A program made the translations under genes and the position numbers. A stretch of 64,000 nt of DNA, taken from NCBI RefSeq assembly GCF_020076305.1, contig NZ_JAIQXE010000001.1:806001-870000 (forward strand), in the 5' to 3' direction. Source of the DNA: Flavihumibacter profundi (lineage in GTDB: Bacteria; Bacteroidota; Bacteroidia; Chitinophagales; Chitinophagaceae). Below are positions 1 to 10,400 of this stretch, one piece after another. A model generated the notes under the pieces. That model was not told the DNA's origin. It saw only the letters and a list, made by a program, of their open reading frames with translations, and did not search any database. Every line of letters begins with the position of its first letter. The stretch's first letter is position 1.

Positions 1-121
1 TTCCCGTACCATTGTACCCGATCAGGCCGATCCGCTCATTGGGCTGAATATGCCAGGTTGCATCGGAAACAATGACCCGGGCACCAAATTCGAACGTAAC
101 ATTTTGTAATCCTACTAACAT
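1..121 (-). CDS. ABC-F family ATPase, N-terminal fragment (cut by window edge)
   Basis: Reading leftward from an ATG at 121, the first 40 codons give MLVGLQNVTFEFGARVIVSD, then a stretch that ends in the Walker A start GYNGTG at the window edge. A short beta-strand lead-in followed directly by Walker A, with no membrane segment, is how cytosolic ABC-F proteins begin (ribosome-associated ATPases of the Uup/EttA group). The start is supported by a TAnnTTTG promoter box just upstream. The second ATPase half and the ABC-F linker are outside the window, so an ordinary ABC transporter ATPase cannot be fully excluded. Confidence 0.8.
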   Translation of the reverse strand, partial: MLVGLQNVTFEFGARVIVSDATWHIQPNERIGLIGYNGTG

Positions 122-127
122 GGGGCG

Positions 128-135
128 CAAAGTTA
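128..135 (-). promoter_or_regulatory. TAnnTTTG -7 box of the ABC-F gene
   Basis: On the minus strand the bases read TAACTTTG, an exact match to the Bacteroidota -7 consensus. The box ends only 6 nt before the ATG at 121, so the mRNA would have almost no leader. No clear TTTG box is seen upstream. Confidence 0.55.
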
Positions 136-213
136 AATTAAAAGCCGCATTAGGCATTGATTTATGAACCAAGCTGCCGGCTTTTTGTTGTGAATCCCGA
201 ATTTTAACAGTAC

Positions 214-2598
214 ATGAAAAAAAACAGGCATACAAAATTGGTTATCAGTTCATTATTTACACTGGTTTTAGTAACCCTGTTGTGCTTATCGGGATTTGCC
301 CAACAAAAATTTACCCTCAGCGGATATGTTAAAGATTCGCTTTCCGGGGAAAGCCTTATCGGGGCTTCGGTTTCAGTAATGGGCAAAGGCAAGGGCATAA
401 ACAGTAATACCTATGGTTTTTATTCCATCACCCTGCCGCAGGATGTTTACGAAATTTCCATTTCCTACGCCGGGTATGAAACCATCCGGTTTTCGATTAC
501 ACTGGACCGGGATATCCAGCTGAACCGGGTACTGGCCCCGAAAATGACTACCAGCGAGGAGGTAGTGGTTTACGCCAAAAGAAAAGACGGTAATGTGCGC
601 AATTCACAAATGGGCAGGATAGACCTGAGTATCAACCAGGTTAAATCACTGCCAGTCCTTTTCGGTGAAGTGGATATCCTCAAAACACTGCAGTTATTGC
701 CAGGTGTGCGTAATGCCGGTGAAGGCAATGCCGGATTTTATGTTCGTGGCGGCGGACCAGACCAGAACCAGATCATGCTTGATGATGCAGTTGTTTATAA
801 TACCGGTCACCTGTTTGGGTTCTTTTCAATTTTCAATTCCGATGCAATTAAGAATGTAAGCTTAATTAAGGGCGGTATGCCTGCCCAGTATGGCGGAAGG
901 CTTTCATCAGTCCTGGACATTGCCATGAAAGATGGCAACCAGAAAAAACTGGAAGTGGAAGGTGGCATCGGCCTGATTGCTTCAAGGGTATCAATCCAGG
1001 GGCCGATTAAAAAAGATAAAGCATCTTTTATTATTTCTGCACGCCGTACCTATATTGATGTACTGGTAAAACCTTTTGTTCCTAAAAGCAGTTCATTTTA
1101 TGGTTCCGGCTACTATTTTTACGACCTCAATACAAAACTAAATTATAAATTTTCAGAAAAAGACCGTCTGTACCTGAGCGGCTATTTCGGCCGTGATGTA
1201 TTTGATTTTAAAAATAACCAGCGCTCTTTCAGTGCCAATATCCCCTGGGGAAATGCCACGGCTACAGTACGCTGGAACCATGTATTCCATCCTAAACTTT
1301 TTTCTAATACGACCCTTGTTTTCAACAATTATAATTTCGCATTTAATGGTATCCAGAATAACCTGGCGTTCAATGTTAGTTCAGGTATAAAAGACCTTAC
1401 CGCAAAATTCGATATGGATTATTACCCCATACCACAGCACAAATTGCGTTGGGGAGCACAGTACACCTACCATACTTTTAAACCGAACCTGGTCACGGGG
1501 CGTACAGATTCTGTAGATTTTATTCCGAATAATGCCCAGAAAAAATACGCCCGCGAAATCGGCCTGTACCTGCAGGATGACTGGGAACTGTCTGACCGGC
1601 TGCAGGTTAATGCCGGGTTACGTTTCAGCGGATTTACACAGGTGGGCGACTATACCGAATACTTGCGCGATAACAATGGAAATAAACTCGACAGTATTCA
1701 TTTTGGTAAGGGTGAAAAAGTGCAGCAATACGGCGGACTTGAACCACGGCTCACCCTGAGGTATTCGCTAAACGATAATACATCCTTAAAGGCATCGGTT
1801 ACCAGGAATTACCAATACATCCACCTGGTAAGCAATGCAGGATCAACACTTCCCACCGACCTTTGGGTGCCCAGTACACTTCGGGTAAAACCCCAGCTCA
1901 GCTGGCAATATGCTGCAGGCTTCTTTAAAAACTTTAAGAATAACCAGTATGAAACGTCGGTAGAGCTTTATTACAAGCAGATGCAAAACCAAATTGAATA
2001 TAAAGAGGGCTATACCCCTTCCCTGAAAGACCCTGAGGAAGAATTTGTTTTTGGTGATGGATGGAGTTATGGCTCTGAATTTTTCGTAAGGAAAAATACC
2101 GGACGGCTTACCGGTTGGGTAGGGTACACATTGAGCTGGACATACAGAAAGTTCCCTTCCCTGAACAATGGCGAAACCTTTAAAGCCCGCTACGACCGTC
2201 GCCATGACATTTCAGTTGTGACTACCTATGAACTCAGTAAAAAATGGAAACTGTCGGGTGTTTTCGTGTATGGGACCGGAATGGCAACTACATTGCCTGA
2301 AAGGTTTTACCTGGTAGAAGGGGTACTAACCCAAGAGTATAGCCGAATTAACCAGTACCGGCTCCCCGCATATCACCGCCTGGATTTATCGGCAATCTAT
2401 ACACCCGTTCCCAAAAAACAAAAACGTTTGAAAAGCAGCTGGGTATTCAGCATATACAATGTGTACAGCAGGCTTAACCCATATTTCATCTATTATGACC
2501 AGGAAGGGAGCGCCTACAACGGCACCCTGAAAGTTACCGCCAAGCAGGTTTCGCTATTCCCCATCATCCCAAGTGTAACCTGGAATTTTAAATTTTAA
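214..2598 (+). CDS. TonB-dependent outer-membrane receptor
   Basis: This 794-residue protein has a signal peptide (about residues 1-30, ending SGFAQ). A carboxypeptidase-regulatory-like beta domain follows at about 33-115 (FTLSGYVKDSLSGESLIGAS), then a plug domain at about 140-245 with the FYVRGGGPDQNQIMLDD signature. The rest is a long beta barrel of alternating aromatic strands ending in an aromatic-rich C terminus (WNFKF), as expected for BAM-inserted proteins. Such receptors import ligands across the outer membrane using TonB energy. No SusD partner lies beside it, so it is not a typical SusCD glycan pair, and the substrate (metal chelate, vitamin or other) cannot be told. It converges on the downstream minus-strand gene with only 7 bp between the stops. 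Confidence 0.92.
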   Translation: MKKNRHTKLVISSLFTLVLVTLLCLSGFAQQKFTLSGYVKDSLSGESLIGASVSVMGKGKGINSNTYGFYSITLPQDVYEISISYAGYETIRFSITLDRDIQLNRVLAPKMTTSEEVVVYAKRKDGNVRNSQMGRIDLSINQVKSLPVLFGEVDILKTLQLLPGVRNAGEGNAGFYVRGGGPDQNQIMLDDAVVYNTGHLFGFFSIFNSDAIKNVSLIKGGMPAQYGGRLSSVLDIAMKDGNQKKLEVEGGIGLIASRVSIQGPIKKDKASFIISARRTYIDVLVKPFVPKSSSFYGSGYYFYDLNTKLNYKFSEKDRLYLSGYFGRDVFDFKNNQRSFSANIPWGNATATVRWNHVFHPKLFSNTTLVFNNYNFAFNGIQNNLAFNVSSGIKDLTAKFDMDYYPIPQHKLRWGAQYTYHTFKPNLVTGRTDSVDFIPNNAQKKYAREIGLYLQDDWELSDRLQVNAGLRFSGFTQVGDYTEYLRDNNGNKLDSIHFGKGEKVQQYGGLEPRLTLRYSLNDNTSLKASVTRNYQYIHLVSNAGSTLPTDLWVPSTLRVKPQLSWQYAAGFFKNFKNNQYETSVELYYKQMQNQIEYKEGYTPSLKDPEEEFVFGDGWSYGSEFFVRKNTGRLTGWVGYTLSWTYRKFPSLNNGETFKARYDRRHDISVVTTYELSKKWKLSGVFVYGTGMATTLPERFYLVEGVLTQEYSRINQYRLPAYHRLDLSAIYTPVPKKQKRLKSSWVFSIYNVYSRLNPYFIYYDQEGSAYNGTLKVTAKQVSLFPIIPSVTWNFKF

Positions 2599-2605
2599 GC
2601 TTTCA

Positions 2606-3457
2606 TCAGGGAGATTTATCCTTAAGCCTGAATTTTACTGATGCGTTTTTCTTTTCTGAGGAAGACAACCGGACTTCCTGCCTTTGTTTGCCTGCAGTAA
2701 CCACCATCAGGGCTGTGTTTGGTGGAATGCTGCCCAGGTTATCGGCATACATGACCAGTTCATAATCGGTATTAGGAAACGCATTTATCTTGAGGGTCAG
2801 CGGTTTGTCGGTTAGTTTTTGCCTGTACAGCAGTAATTTATTATTCAGGAAAATAGTCACTGTATCATTGTCGATTTCAGCGTTATCATACAAGTCTATT
2901 TTTACAGATGGGGTCTCCAGGGAAAGCGTTGTAACCAATTCATTTTCCCGTTTTTCAAGCTTTAGACCAGTTTGGAGTTTCGCCAGTTCTTCAGGCTGGT
3001 CTATATCCACCGGAAAAGCGGTTGCTGCTACCCGGTAGAGTGTTATTTTTCCGGGCGGGCAGCTTTTTTTACTGATGGATTCATAGCCTTTCCAATCGCC
3101 CACCAGCGCCTCTTTCCCATTTTCCATAGACCAGGTAAGGTCATAGGTTTTGGTGCAGCTTACACAGTCGTTCGGGATATTCACCTCCAGCAAACGGTCT
3201 TCAATAATTACCATCCTTTTGTTAAGGGCATTATACCGCCCGGTAAAATGATGTTTGATATAACGGGTTTTATCATAGTAGTCAAATGCGTTGCCCTGCA
3301 GGTTATTGCCCGAACCATTCAATTGGATTTCGAGATGATAGGTGGGAAAACACCCGCCTGGTTCCTGTGTAAGTGTACCTTGCCAAACGCCATTAAGGTC
3401 CTGGGCCTGCAGGTTTATTACCAATAATAAAGAAGTGATAATCAGAATGAGCCTCAT
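2606..3457 (-). CDS. secreted protein of unknown function, tandem paralogue A
   Basis: The 283-residue product has a signal peptide (MRLILIITSLLLVINLQAQ) followed by DLNGVWQGTL, the opening of a beta-rich domain. The C-terminal 120 residues form a second domain with a VKIDLYDNAEIDNDTVTIFLNN stretch and a conserved IPPNTALMVVTAGKQRQEVR motif. Both ends match the upstream gene at 3533-4615, so the two are tandem duplicates. Cysteines in the N-terminal domain (CFPTY, CVSCTK) suggest disulfides in the periplasm or outside the cell. I do not recognise a named family or an enzymatic motif. The gene probably shares a transcript with its paralogue, with a 75 bp gap between them. Confidence 0.8.
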   Translation of the reverse strand: MRLILIITSLLLVINLQAQDLNGVWQGTLTQEPGGCFPTYHLEIQLNGSGNNLQGNAFDYYDKTRYIKHHFTGRYNALNKRMVIIEDRLLEVNIPNDCVSCTKTYDLTWSMENGKEALVGDWKGYESISKKSCPPGKITLYRVAATAFPVDIDQPEELAKLQTGLKLEKRENELVTTLSLETPSVKIDLYDNAEIDNDTVTIFLNNKLLLYRQKLTDKPLTLKINAFPNTDYELVMYADNLGSIPPNTALMVVTAGKQRQEVRLSSSEKKNASVKFRLKDKSP

Positions 3458-3532
3458 GAATTGAATTATCCGGTCAATTTACAGCATCAGGCTGATTGAC
3501 AGGTGAAAAAATGTTGAGCGGCTGCAATATGG

Positions 3533-4615
3533 TTATTTAGGCGGATCATATTTGAAAATTACTACTGCATTTTTCTGCTCTGTTGAAGTGATCCGGACTT
3601 CAAATTGCTGGTTGCCGGCTTTCACCACCATAAGGGAGGTGTTAGGCGGAATTTCCCCCAGGTTTTCCGCAACCATTACCAACTCCTGGTAATCGTTGTC
3701 ATCATCCAGCTGAATGGTTAAATTGATCGGCGAAAGAGACAGCATCTGCTTAAAGACCACCTGTTTTTTGTTCAGGTAAACAGAAACAGTATCGTGATCA
3801 ATAGTTCCGTTATCATAAAGGCTTACAGTTATTTCCCGGGTGTTTACCTTAAATGTTTTCACCACTTCATTTTCCCTGTTTTTCAAAACAGGGGGTACGA
3901 TAATTGCCTGCGATGGCTTGTGGTATTCTTTGTTCAAATCTGCTGTAGGGGCCTGGCCTGCAATAGGTTTTGACTCCAGTGGCTTTTCAGGGGCTGGTGG
4001 TGGTGAAGGCTGTTTTTTGGGAGGTGCAACTGGTGGCGCCTTTGGCGTTGCAGGATTTGCTTTAGCTACAGCATCTGGTTGTTTGGGCGTTATTTTAGTT
4101 GCTTCGTCTGGTTTTTTCCTGCTCTTTTCCCTTTCTACAAGGAAGGGCTCCTTAAAGAAATCTGATTTGTCCACCCGCCTGAGGAATACCGTTCCACGGC
4201 CGCAATCAGTTGAATCGACCGTATTCATACTTACATAACTGCCTTCAAGAAATTCTTCTTCCCCGTTTTTGTAGTATTGCAGGAAGCAGGTCATAATGCA
4301 GGCATCACTGCCGCTTCGCATGCGTACATCTACAATCTTCAGTTCTTCCAGCAATACCTTCTTTGTTCCGGTATGGATGGTTCCCCTTGCTTCGGCCTTA
4401 CCATAAAATTCTGTGGTCTTGTAAGAGTAAGTCACACCGGTAAAAGCCTTGCCACGCTGGTCAAGCTGAACCTCAAACTTATACCGGTCGTCAATATTCA
4501 TCAATTGCATCATGCGGTTATTAGACCTGAACTGTCCCCGCCAAATTCCGGTCAGGTCCTGCCCAGAGCTGATTATTCCGGTTCCCAGTAAAAGAAATAA
4601 AAAAAAGGTCCGCAT
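3533..4615 (-). CDS. secreted protein of unknown function, tandem paralogue B
   Basis: This 360-residue protein starts with a signal peptide (MRTFFLFLLLGTGIISSGQ) and DLTGIWRGQF, matching DLNGVWQGTL of its neighbour. Its last about 115 residues match the neighbour too (VSLYDNGTIDHDTVSVYLNK, IPPNTSLMVVKAGNQQFEVR). The extra length is a proline- and lysine-rich linker at about residues 170-235 (APPVAPPKKQPSPPPAPEKP) between the two domains. The architecture is therefore an N-terminal beta domain, a variable linker, and a conserved C-terminal domain that may bind something at the cell surface. Function is unknown. It is the first gene of the minus-strand pair, with thrS diverging from it. Confidence 0.8.
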   Translation of the reverse strand: MRTFFLFLLLGTGIISSGQDLTGIWRGQFRSNNRMMQLMNIDDRYKFEVQLDQRGKAFTGVTYSYKTTEFYGKAEARGTIHTGTKKVLLEELKIVDVRMRSGSDACIMTCFLQYYKNGEEEFLEGSYVSMNTVDSTDCGRGTVFLRRVDKSDFFKEPFLVEREKSRKKPDEATKITPKQPDAVAKANPATPKAPPVAPPKKQPSPPPAPEKPLESKPIAGQAPTADLNKEYHKPSQAIIVPPVLKNRENEVVKTFKVNTREITVSLYDNGTIDHDTVSVYLNKKQVVFKQMLSLSPINLTIQLDDDNDYQELVMVAENLGEIPPNTSLMVVKAGNQQFEVRITSTEQKNAVVIFKYDPPK

Positions 4616-4696
4616 GGCCGCAAGTTATGATTCAATTTAAGGAAAAAGGAATCGCAATTTCATACCATTCAACCCTTTAATCTGGCAATAGTTCGT

Positions 4697-4704
4697 TAAT
4701 TTTG
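4697..4704 (+). promoter_or_regulatory. -7 box of the thrS-infC transcript
   Basis: The bases read TAATTTTG, an exact TAnnTTTG match, 55 nt before the thrS start. TTTA at 4676-4679 is a poor -33 candidate. The implied leader is roughly 50 nt. Confidence 0.5.
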
Positions 4705-4759
4705 CATCCCTTCCCGCCTGTTGTATGGGTGGTGAGGATTTGAAAACAGGTAAAACAAG

Positions 4760-6697
4760 ATGATCAAAATTAGTTTTCCGGATGGCGCCCAGCGGGAATA
4801 TGCTGCTGGTACAACTGCCTATGATATTGCAAAATCTATCAGTGAGGGATTGGCAAGGAAAGTGCTTGCAGCTGTAGTAAATGGGCAGGTTTGGGACCTG
4901 TCCCGGCCAATTTATGAAGATGCCCAACTGAAATTATTAGGTTGGGAAGAAAAAGAAGCCAAATCAACATTCTGGCATTCAACTGCCCACTTAATGGCCG
5001 AAGCTATTGAGTCTATGTTCCCGGGTGTTAAGTTCTGGGTCGGTCCGCCTGTAGACAATGGATTCTATTATGATATTGACCTGGGAGACCGCAGTATTAA
5101 TGAGGAAGACCTGCGCAGGCTGGAATTAAAAATGGCTGAACTGGCCAAACAGAACAATGCCTTTGTGCGTAAAGAAGTGCCAAAGGCAGAAGCCCTTGCT
5201 TACTTTTCCGATAAAGGTGACCAGTATAAACTTGACCTGCTGCAAAACCTTGAAGATGGTAAAATAACCTTCTATACACAAGGTGAATTTACGGATCTCT
5301 GCAGGGGGCCGCATATTCCGCATACCGGACTGATAAAGGCTTTCAGGTTAACTAATATTGCAGGTGCTTACTGGAAAGGGGATGAAAAAAATAAAATGCT
5401 TACCCGCGTTTATGGCGTGAGTTTCCCTTCCCAGAAAGAACTTGACGAATACCTTACCCTGCTGGAAGAGGCTAAAAAGCGCGACCACCGAAAACTTGGA
5501 AAAGAACTTGGCATCTATACTATGGACGATGATGTAGGCCCAGGCCTTATTATGTGGATGCCGAATGGTACCATCATTATTGAAGAACTTGAGAAACTGG
5601 CTAAGGAAACTGAAGAGGAAGCCGGTTACCACCGGGTGGTTACTCCGCATATCGCCAAGGAAAGTATGTACCTCACAAGTGGTCACCTGCCATATTATGC
5701 CGATAGCATGTATCCGCCGATGGAGCTCGAAGGCGAGAAATACTATCTGAAAGCTATGAACTGCCCGCACCACCACAAGATTTTTGCGGCAGAACCCAAA
5801 AGTTACCGTGACCTGCCATACCGCATAGCGGAATATGGTACAGTTTACAGGTATGAGCAAAGCGGGGAATTATTCGGACTGATGCGTGTTCGCTGTATGC
5901 ATATGAACGATGCCCATATTTATTGCAGTAAAGAACAGTTTGAGCAGGAATTCAGGGCTGTGAACGACATGTACCTCAAATATTTCAGGATTTTTGGTAT
6001 TGATAAATATGTTATGCGCCTAAGTCTGCATTCCCCGGAAAAGCTGGGTAAAAAATATGTGGATGAGCCGCAGCTCTGGCTGGAAACAGAAGCCATGGTA
6101 CGCCAGGTGCTTATTGATTCAGGTATTCCATATGTTGAGGTACAGGATGAAGCGGCATTCTATGGGCCCAAAATTGATGTCCAGATATATAGTGTAATCG
6201 GCCGGGAATTTACGCTGGCAACCAACCAGGTTGACTTTTCACAGGGCAGGAGCTTTAAATTACAATACCAAACCGCTGATAACCAAAGTGAAACACCATT
6301 GATCATTCACAGGGCACCGTTGGGTACCCACGAAAGATTTATCGGTTTCCTTTTAGAGCATTATGCCGGAAAATTACCGGTATGGCTGGCACCCCAGCAG
6401 GTGAAAATCTTGCCAATAAGCGATAAGTTCCTGGACTATGCTGAAGCGGTGAAAAAACAATTAAAAGCCGCCGGGGTTAGGGTTACCATTGATGACCGGA
6501 GTGAAAAAATAGGGAAAAAAATCAGGGATACTGAATTATTGAAGGTACCTTATATGCTGGTGATCGGTGAAAAAGAAGTAAATGAAGGCAAAATTTCGGT
6601 TCGTCGCCAGGGCAAAGGTGATGCTGGTGCAATGCCGGTAGCTGAATTTATCCAGGTGATTTCACGGGAGATTGCAAATCGCAGTAGCAGTGAATAA
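4760..6697 (+). CDS. thrS: threonine--tRNA ligase
   Basis: This cytosolic class II aminoacyl-tRNA synthetase charges tRNA-Thr. At 645 residues it has the full family length. An N-terminal TGS domain (1-62) is followed by the editing/SAD domain with HSTAHLMAEA (HxxxH) and the catalytic core. Zinc-site Cys335 lies in AMNCPHHHKIF, motif 2 is in YRYEQSGELFGLMRVR, motif 3 is LGTHERFIGFLLEHY, and the anticodon-binding domain begins at about 540 (LPVWLAPQQVKILP). It starts the classical thrS-infC order, and infC follows after 46 bp. Confidence 0.98.
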   Translation: MIKISFPDGAQREYAAGTTAYDIAKSISEGLARKVLAAVVNGQVWDLSRPIYEDAQLKLLGWEEKEAKSTFWHSTAHLMAEAIESMFPGVKFWVGPPVDNGFYYDIDLGDRSINEEDLRRLELKMAELAKQNNAFVRKEVPKAEALAYFSDKGDQYKLDLLQNLEDGKITFYTQGEFTDLCRGPHIPHTGLIKAFRLTNIAGAYWKGDEKNKMLTRVYGVSFPSQKELDEYLTLLEEAKKRDHRKLGKELGIYTMDDDVGPGLIMWMPNGTIIIEELEKLAKETEEEAGYHRVVTPHIAKESMYLTSGHLPYYADSMYPPMELEGEKYYLKAMNCPHHHKIFAAEPKSYRDLPYRIAEYGTVYRYEQSGELFGLMRVRCMHMNDAHIYCSKEQFEQEFRAVNDMYLKYFRIFGIDKYVMRLSLHSPEKLGKKYVDEPQLWLETEAMVRQVLIDSGIPYVEVQDEAAFYGPKIDVQIYSVIGREFTLATNQVDFSQGRSFKLQYQTADNQSETPLIIHRAPLGTHERFIGFLLEHYAGKLPVWLAPQQVKILPISDKFLDYAEAVKKQLKAAGVRVTIDDRSEKIGKKIRDTELLKVPYMLVIGEKEVNEGKISVRRQGKGDAGAMPVAEFIQVISREIANRSSSE

Positions 6698-6743
6698 AAA
6701 ATTCAATATTTTCGAGTTGAAATTGTTTAATTAAAATTTATAA

Positions 6744-7337
6744 ATGGCATTTCCACCCAGGCCTCCAAGGGGGGCTTTCAATCCAAGGTTCAGGAAAGAA
6801 CAACAGCAGGAACACAGGACCAACCAGATGATCCGCGTACCATCAGTACGCTTGGTTGGCGAAAACGTAGAAGTAGGTGTGTACTCCATCCAGGATGCAC
6901 AACGCATGGCGCAAGACCAGGGACTTGACCTGGTTGAGATTTCGCCGAATGCCGATCCGCCGGTTTGTCGCATCATTGATTATAATAAATTCTTATACGA
7001 GAAAAAGAAGAAGGATAAGGAGATGAAGGCGAAAGCCAAGCAAAGTGAAGTTAAAGAAATCAGGTTCACACCAAATACTGATGACCACGATTTCAACTTC
7101 AAAGCCAAGCACGCCGAAGAATTCCTTAAAGAAGGCAATAAGGTGAAAGCCTATGTGCAATTCAGGGGAAGGGCAATCCAGTTCAAAGACAGGGGTGAAT
7201 TATTACTCCTGAAATTTGCGGAGCGCCTATCGGAGATTGGTGTACTGGAGGGCATGCCAAAAATGGAAGGCAAAAGAATGCTTGCCATCTGGGCACCTAA
7301 AAGCCAGAAAAAGAAAAAAGATTCATCTTCTGACTAA
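6744..7337 (+). CDS. infC: translation initiation factor IF-3
   Basis: IF-3 binds the 30S subunit and polices start-codon and initiator-tRNA selection. The 197-residue product has an N-terminal domain containing IRVPSVRLVGENVEVGVYSI, a basic linker (YEKKKKDKEMKAKAKQ) and a C-terminal domain with EIRFTPNTDDHDFNFKAKHA. The start is a normal ATG, not the rare AUU/AUC used for autoregulation in enterobacteria, so that form of control is not expected here. A strong terminator follows 8 bp after the stop, separating infC from rpmI. Confidence 0.97.
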   Translation: MAFPPRPPRGAFNPRFRKEQQQEHRTNQMIRVPSVRLVGENVEVGVYSIQDAQRMAQDQGLDLVEISPNADPPVCRIIDYNKFLYEKKKKDKEMKAKAKQSEVKEIRFTPNTDDHDFNFKAKHAEEFLKEGNKVKAYVQFRGRAIQFKDRGELLLLKFAERLSEIGVLEGMPKMEGKRMLAIWAPKSQKKKKDSSSD

Positions 7338-7345
7338 AATAACAA

Positions 7346-7369
7346 CCCGCCAAATGGCGGGTTTTTTTT
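7346..7369 (+). terminator. rho-independent terminator after infC
   Basis: A perfect CCCGCC-AAAT-GGCGGG hairpin is followed by eight T residues. It ends the thrS-infC transcript before the protease gene. Confidence 0.93.
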
Positions 7370-7435
7370 GATATTTCCCCGGCCGGACAATTAATTCTAT
7401 CCTGTGAAGGTTATATTACAGAAGATTTCTGCAAT

Positions 7436-10400
7436 ATGAACAGACCCCTATGCTTACCGCGGGTCCTGCTTGTTTGGCTGATCTGTTTTTCAGCTATTAG
7501 AGTGCAGGCGCAGCGTGTTGTTCCGGTTTACTTTAAAAATGCTGTACCCGCCAATAGCTTTAGGGTAGAAGCCATCGACCCTTTAAATATGCCAATGCAG
7601 GCATTATCTTCAGGTAACAATACCAGCATATTTTTACAATTTTCGGCTATCCCAAATAACAGGCAAAAGCAGGTTTTAAAAGCAAGGGGTATCGATTTGC
7701 TGGAATATATCCCGGAAAATACTTTTCTCGCAACTGTAAAGGGGAAATGGTCGGCAGATGCATTAAAAAGCCTGGGCATCATTGCTACCATTCCTTTGAC
7801 GAAATACTTTAAAGCAACAGTTGATAACGCAAACGCTTATGCGAGAGTAGAAAATCAACCTGAAGTTTTACGTACCTACCATCTTAATATTTTGCCAGGA
7901 ATGGATACCAGCCAGGTGAAGGACAATATTGCAACGATTTTACGGGGCAGGCCGGAAAAGCAAAATCCATCCAGGTTCCTGAATAATCGATTACTGGAAA
8001 TCAGCCTTGGGCCTTCGGCGCTTGGCACTTTACTCGATCAGCCTTTTGTACTCTATGCAATGCCGGCTGCAGTTTTAAAGCCTCTGAATAATGATGCTAC
8101 TGATCGCCTCGAAGCACATGTCGTGCAACAGGGAATCGCCGGCATGCCCGGACTAAGTGGGAATAATGTAGTGATGGGGATGGGTGATGAGGGGCGGATA
8201 GACCATGTAGATAATGGTTATAATGAGGATGGACAGGATTATAACAGTTCCTACCATTCCACCCATGTAGCAGGAACCTTGGTAGGAGCTGGCATCGTGA
8301 ACCCATTGATGCGGGGATTCGCCTATAAATCAACTTTACTGGTCGATTTTTTTAATAATATTATTTACAGGGCGCCGGAATATTACCAAACAAAAAGGAT
8401 GGTGCTCACTAACAATTCCTATGGTGCCGGAAGTTACTGTGTTCCTTATTCCGGTGAGTATTCCGGGTATAGCGGCCAGGCAGACCAACAGGCACTTGAT
8501 TATCCAAATATGTTGCATGTATTTGCAGCAGGGAATAGTGGCGACCTGCAATGCGGGAATTATCCTGTTGGGTACCATTCAATAGACAATTCTTTCCAGG
8601 CCGGGAAAAATGTAATTACAGTAGCAGGCACAAGCCATGACGGGCTTTCTAACAAATTTTCAAAAGGGCCGGTGAACGACGGGCGCATAAAGCCGGAGAT
8701 CGCTGCAATCGGCAACAGCATGTGGTCGACAATTATGGGAAACGGTTATGGTCCCAACCAGGGTACCAGTATGGCAGCACCACAGGTTACCGGCGCTCTC
8801 GCCCTGATGGTTGAACGCTACCGGCAACTCAATGGTGACCAGGATCCACCCGGTGACCTGTTAAAAGTTATATTATGCAATACTGCAACAGATATTGGCA
8901 CCAAAGGAGTGGATTTCTCAAATGGTTTCGGTTGGATGAACGTAAAGAAGGCAATCGATGATATCAATGCAAGGAGCTACCGGTCTGGTATAATCGAACA
9001 AGACCAGGAGCAGGTTTTTGAAATACAACTGGATAAGGAAGTATTTGATTTTAAAGTGATGTTGTATTGGCATGACCGTCCATCGTCTTATTATACACTT
9101 AAAAACCTGGTAAATGACCTTGATATAACTGTACAGGCCCCTAATGGAACTACCTATGATCCTTTTGTCCTGGATACCAGTGCCGCAGGCGTTTTAAAGC
9201 CAGCCGTAATGGGGAAGGACCACCTGAACAATATTGAACAGGTAGTCATTGACAATGCCATTCCCGGAACTTATACCATTCGCGTTAAAGGCTATAAAGT
9301 ACCTTTTGGCCCGCAGGCATTCAAAGTGGCATACAACTGGGAAGAGCCAGGCCTGCAGATTATCCAGCCTGTAGGGGGAGAGCAATGGAAACCAGGTGAG
9401 CAAAGAGGTATACACTGGCAGGATGCAGGTCACGATGCTGATACATATTCTTTCGATTATTCCCTTGATGACGGTAATACATGGACAAACCTGCCGGGTA
9501 TAACAGGAAGCTATAACCGGGTTGACTGGACCCTGCCCGATGTACAAAGTGCAGCAGCCAGGATTCGGATAACCAATACTGTTAGTGGTGCTTCCAGGAT
9601 ATCTGCACCCTTTGTAATATTACCGGAAATCAATTTTTCAGTCACCAGCTCCTGTTCATCAGAAGTCCAGGTGAAATGGACAAAACCAGCAGGAATTGAT
9701 TCAGTGGAGGTTTTGTTATATGCCGGGAAAAGAGGTGATTTCGTGCAGCAAACTGTTACTACAGATTCAAGCTGGATATTGAATGGTTTGAAGTCCGGTC
9801 CTAATTACTGGATCACCCTTCGACCCATTCTTGCCGGAAAACCCGGGGAACGAAGTGTTGCGCAAATGATTAATACCCCTAACCTGAAATGTATACCCAC
9901 AGGGGCTTCGGGCGATCTGGCGCTTAGTGCTATTTTGATGCCGCCAACCGCACGGGAAGGCAGTTCCACCGCATTAAGCGGAGCCGTGCCTGTTATTTTG
10001 AAATTGGAAAACAAGGGCAATACGCCTGTCGCCGATAGCATCGTTCTGGATATTTTTAAAAATGGCATTTTTTGGGGTAAAGACACACTGGTAAAGTCAT
10101 TTGCAGCCAGGGAACAATACAATTGGACGACCAAATTCCAGTTTCCGGCTGTGGCAGGGACTTCATTGCAGTTACAAGCTGCCATTGCAATTCCAGGAGA
10201 TCCCGATCTTTCAAACAACCATTGCGACAGTACCTGGCGATATCTTGCGAATACGGCCCTTTCGCTGCCTTATACTGAGGACTTTTCCACCCTGGAAGAT
10301 ACTGTTTACGCAAAACCGGGTATCACCGGGGCATTTGGAGCCTTAGCCTGGGATTTCAGCTCCGCCTCGCCGGCCGTAAGTTTGATTGCACGACACCAGG

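Noticed and set aside
1843-2205. A 120-codon open frame opposite the TonB receptor gene, and similar long antisense frames within thrS, the protease, gyrA, malQ and dnaK.
   Set aside because: They lie fully within strongly supported genes, have no recognisable domains and show unusual composition; they are antisense shadows.
214-2598. A SusCD-type glycan uptake locus.
   Set aside because: No SusD-like lipoprotein or glycoside hydrolase accompanies the receptor; the sialidase and malQ are far away.
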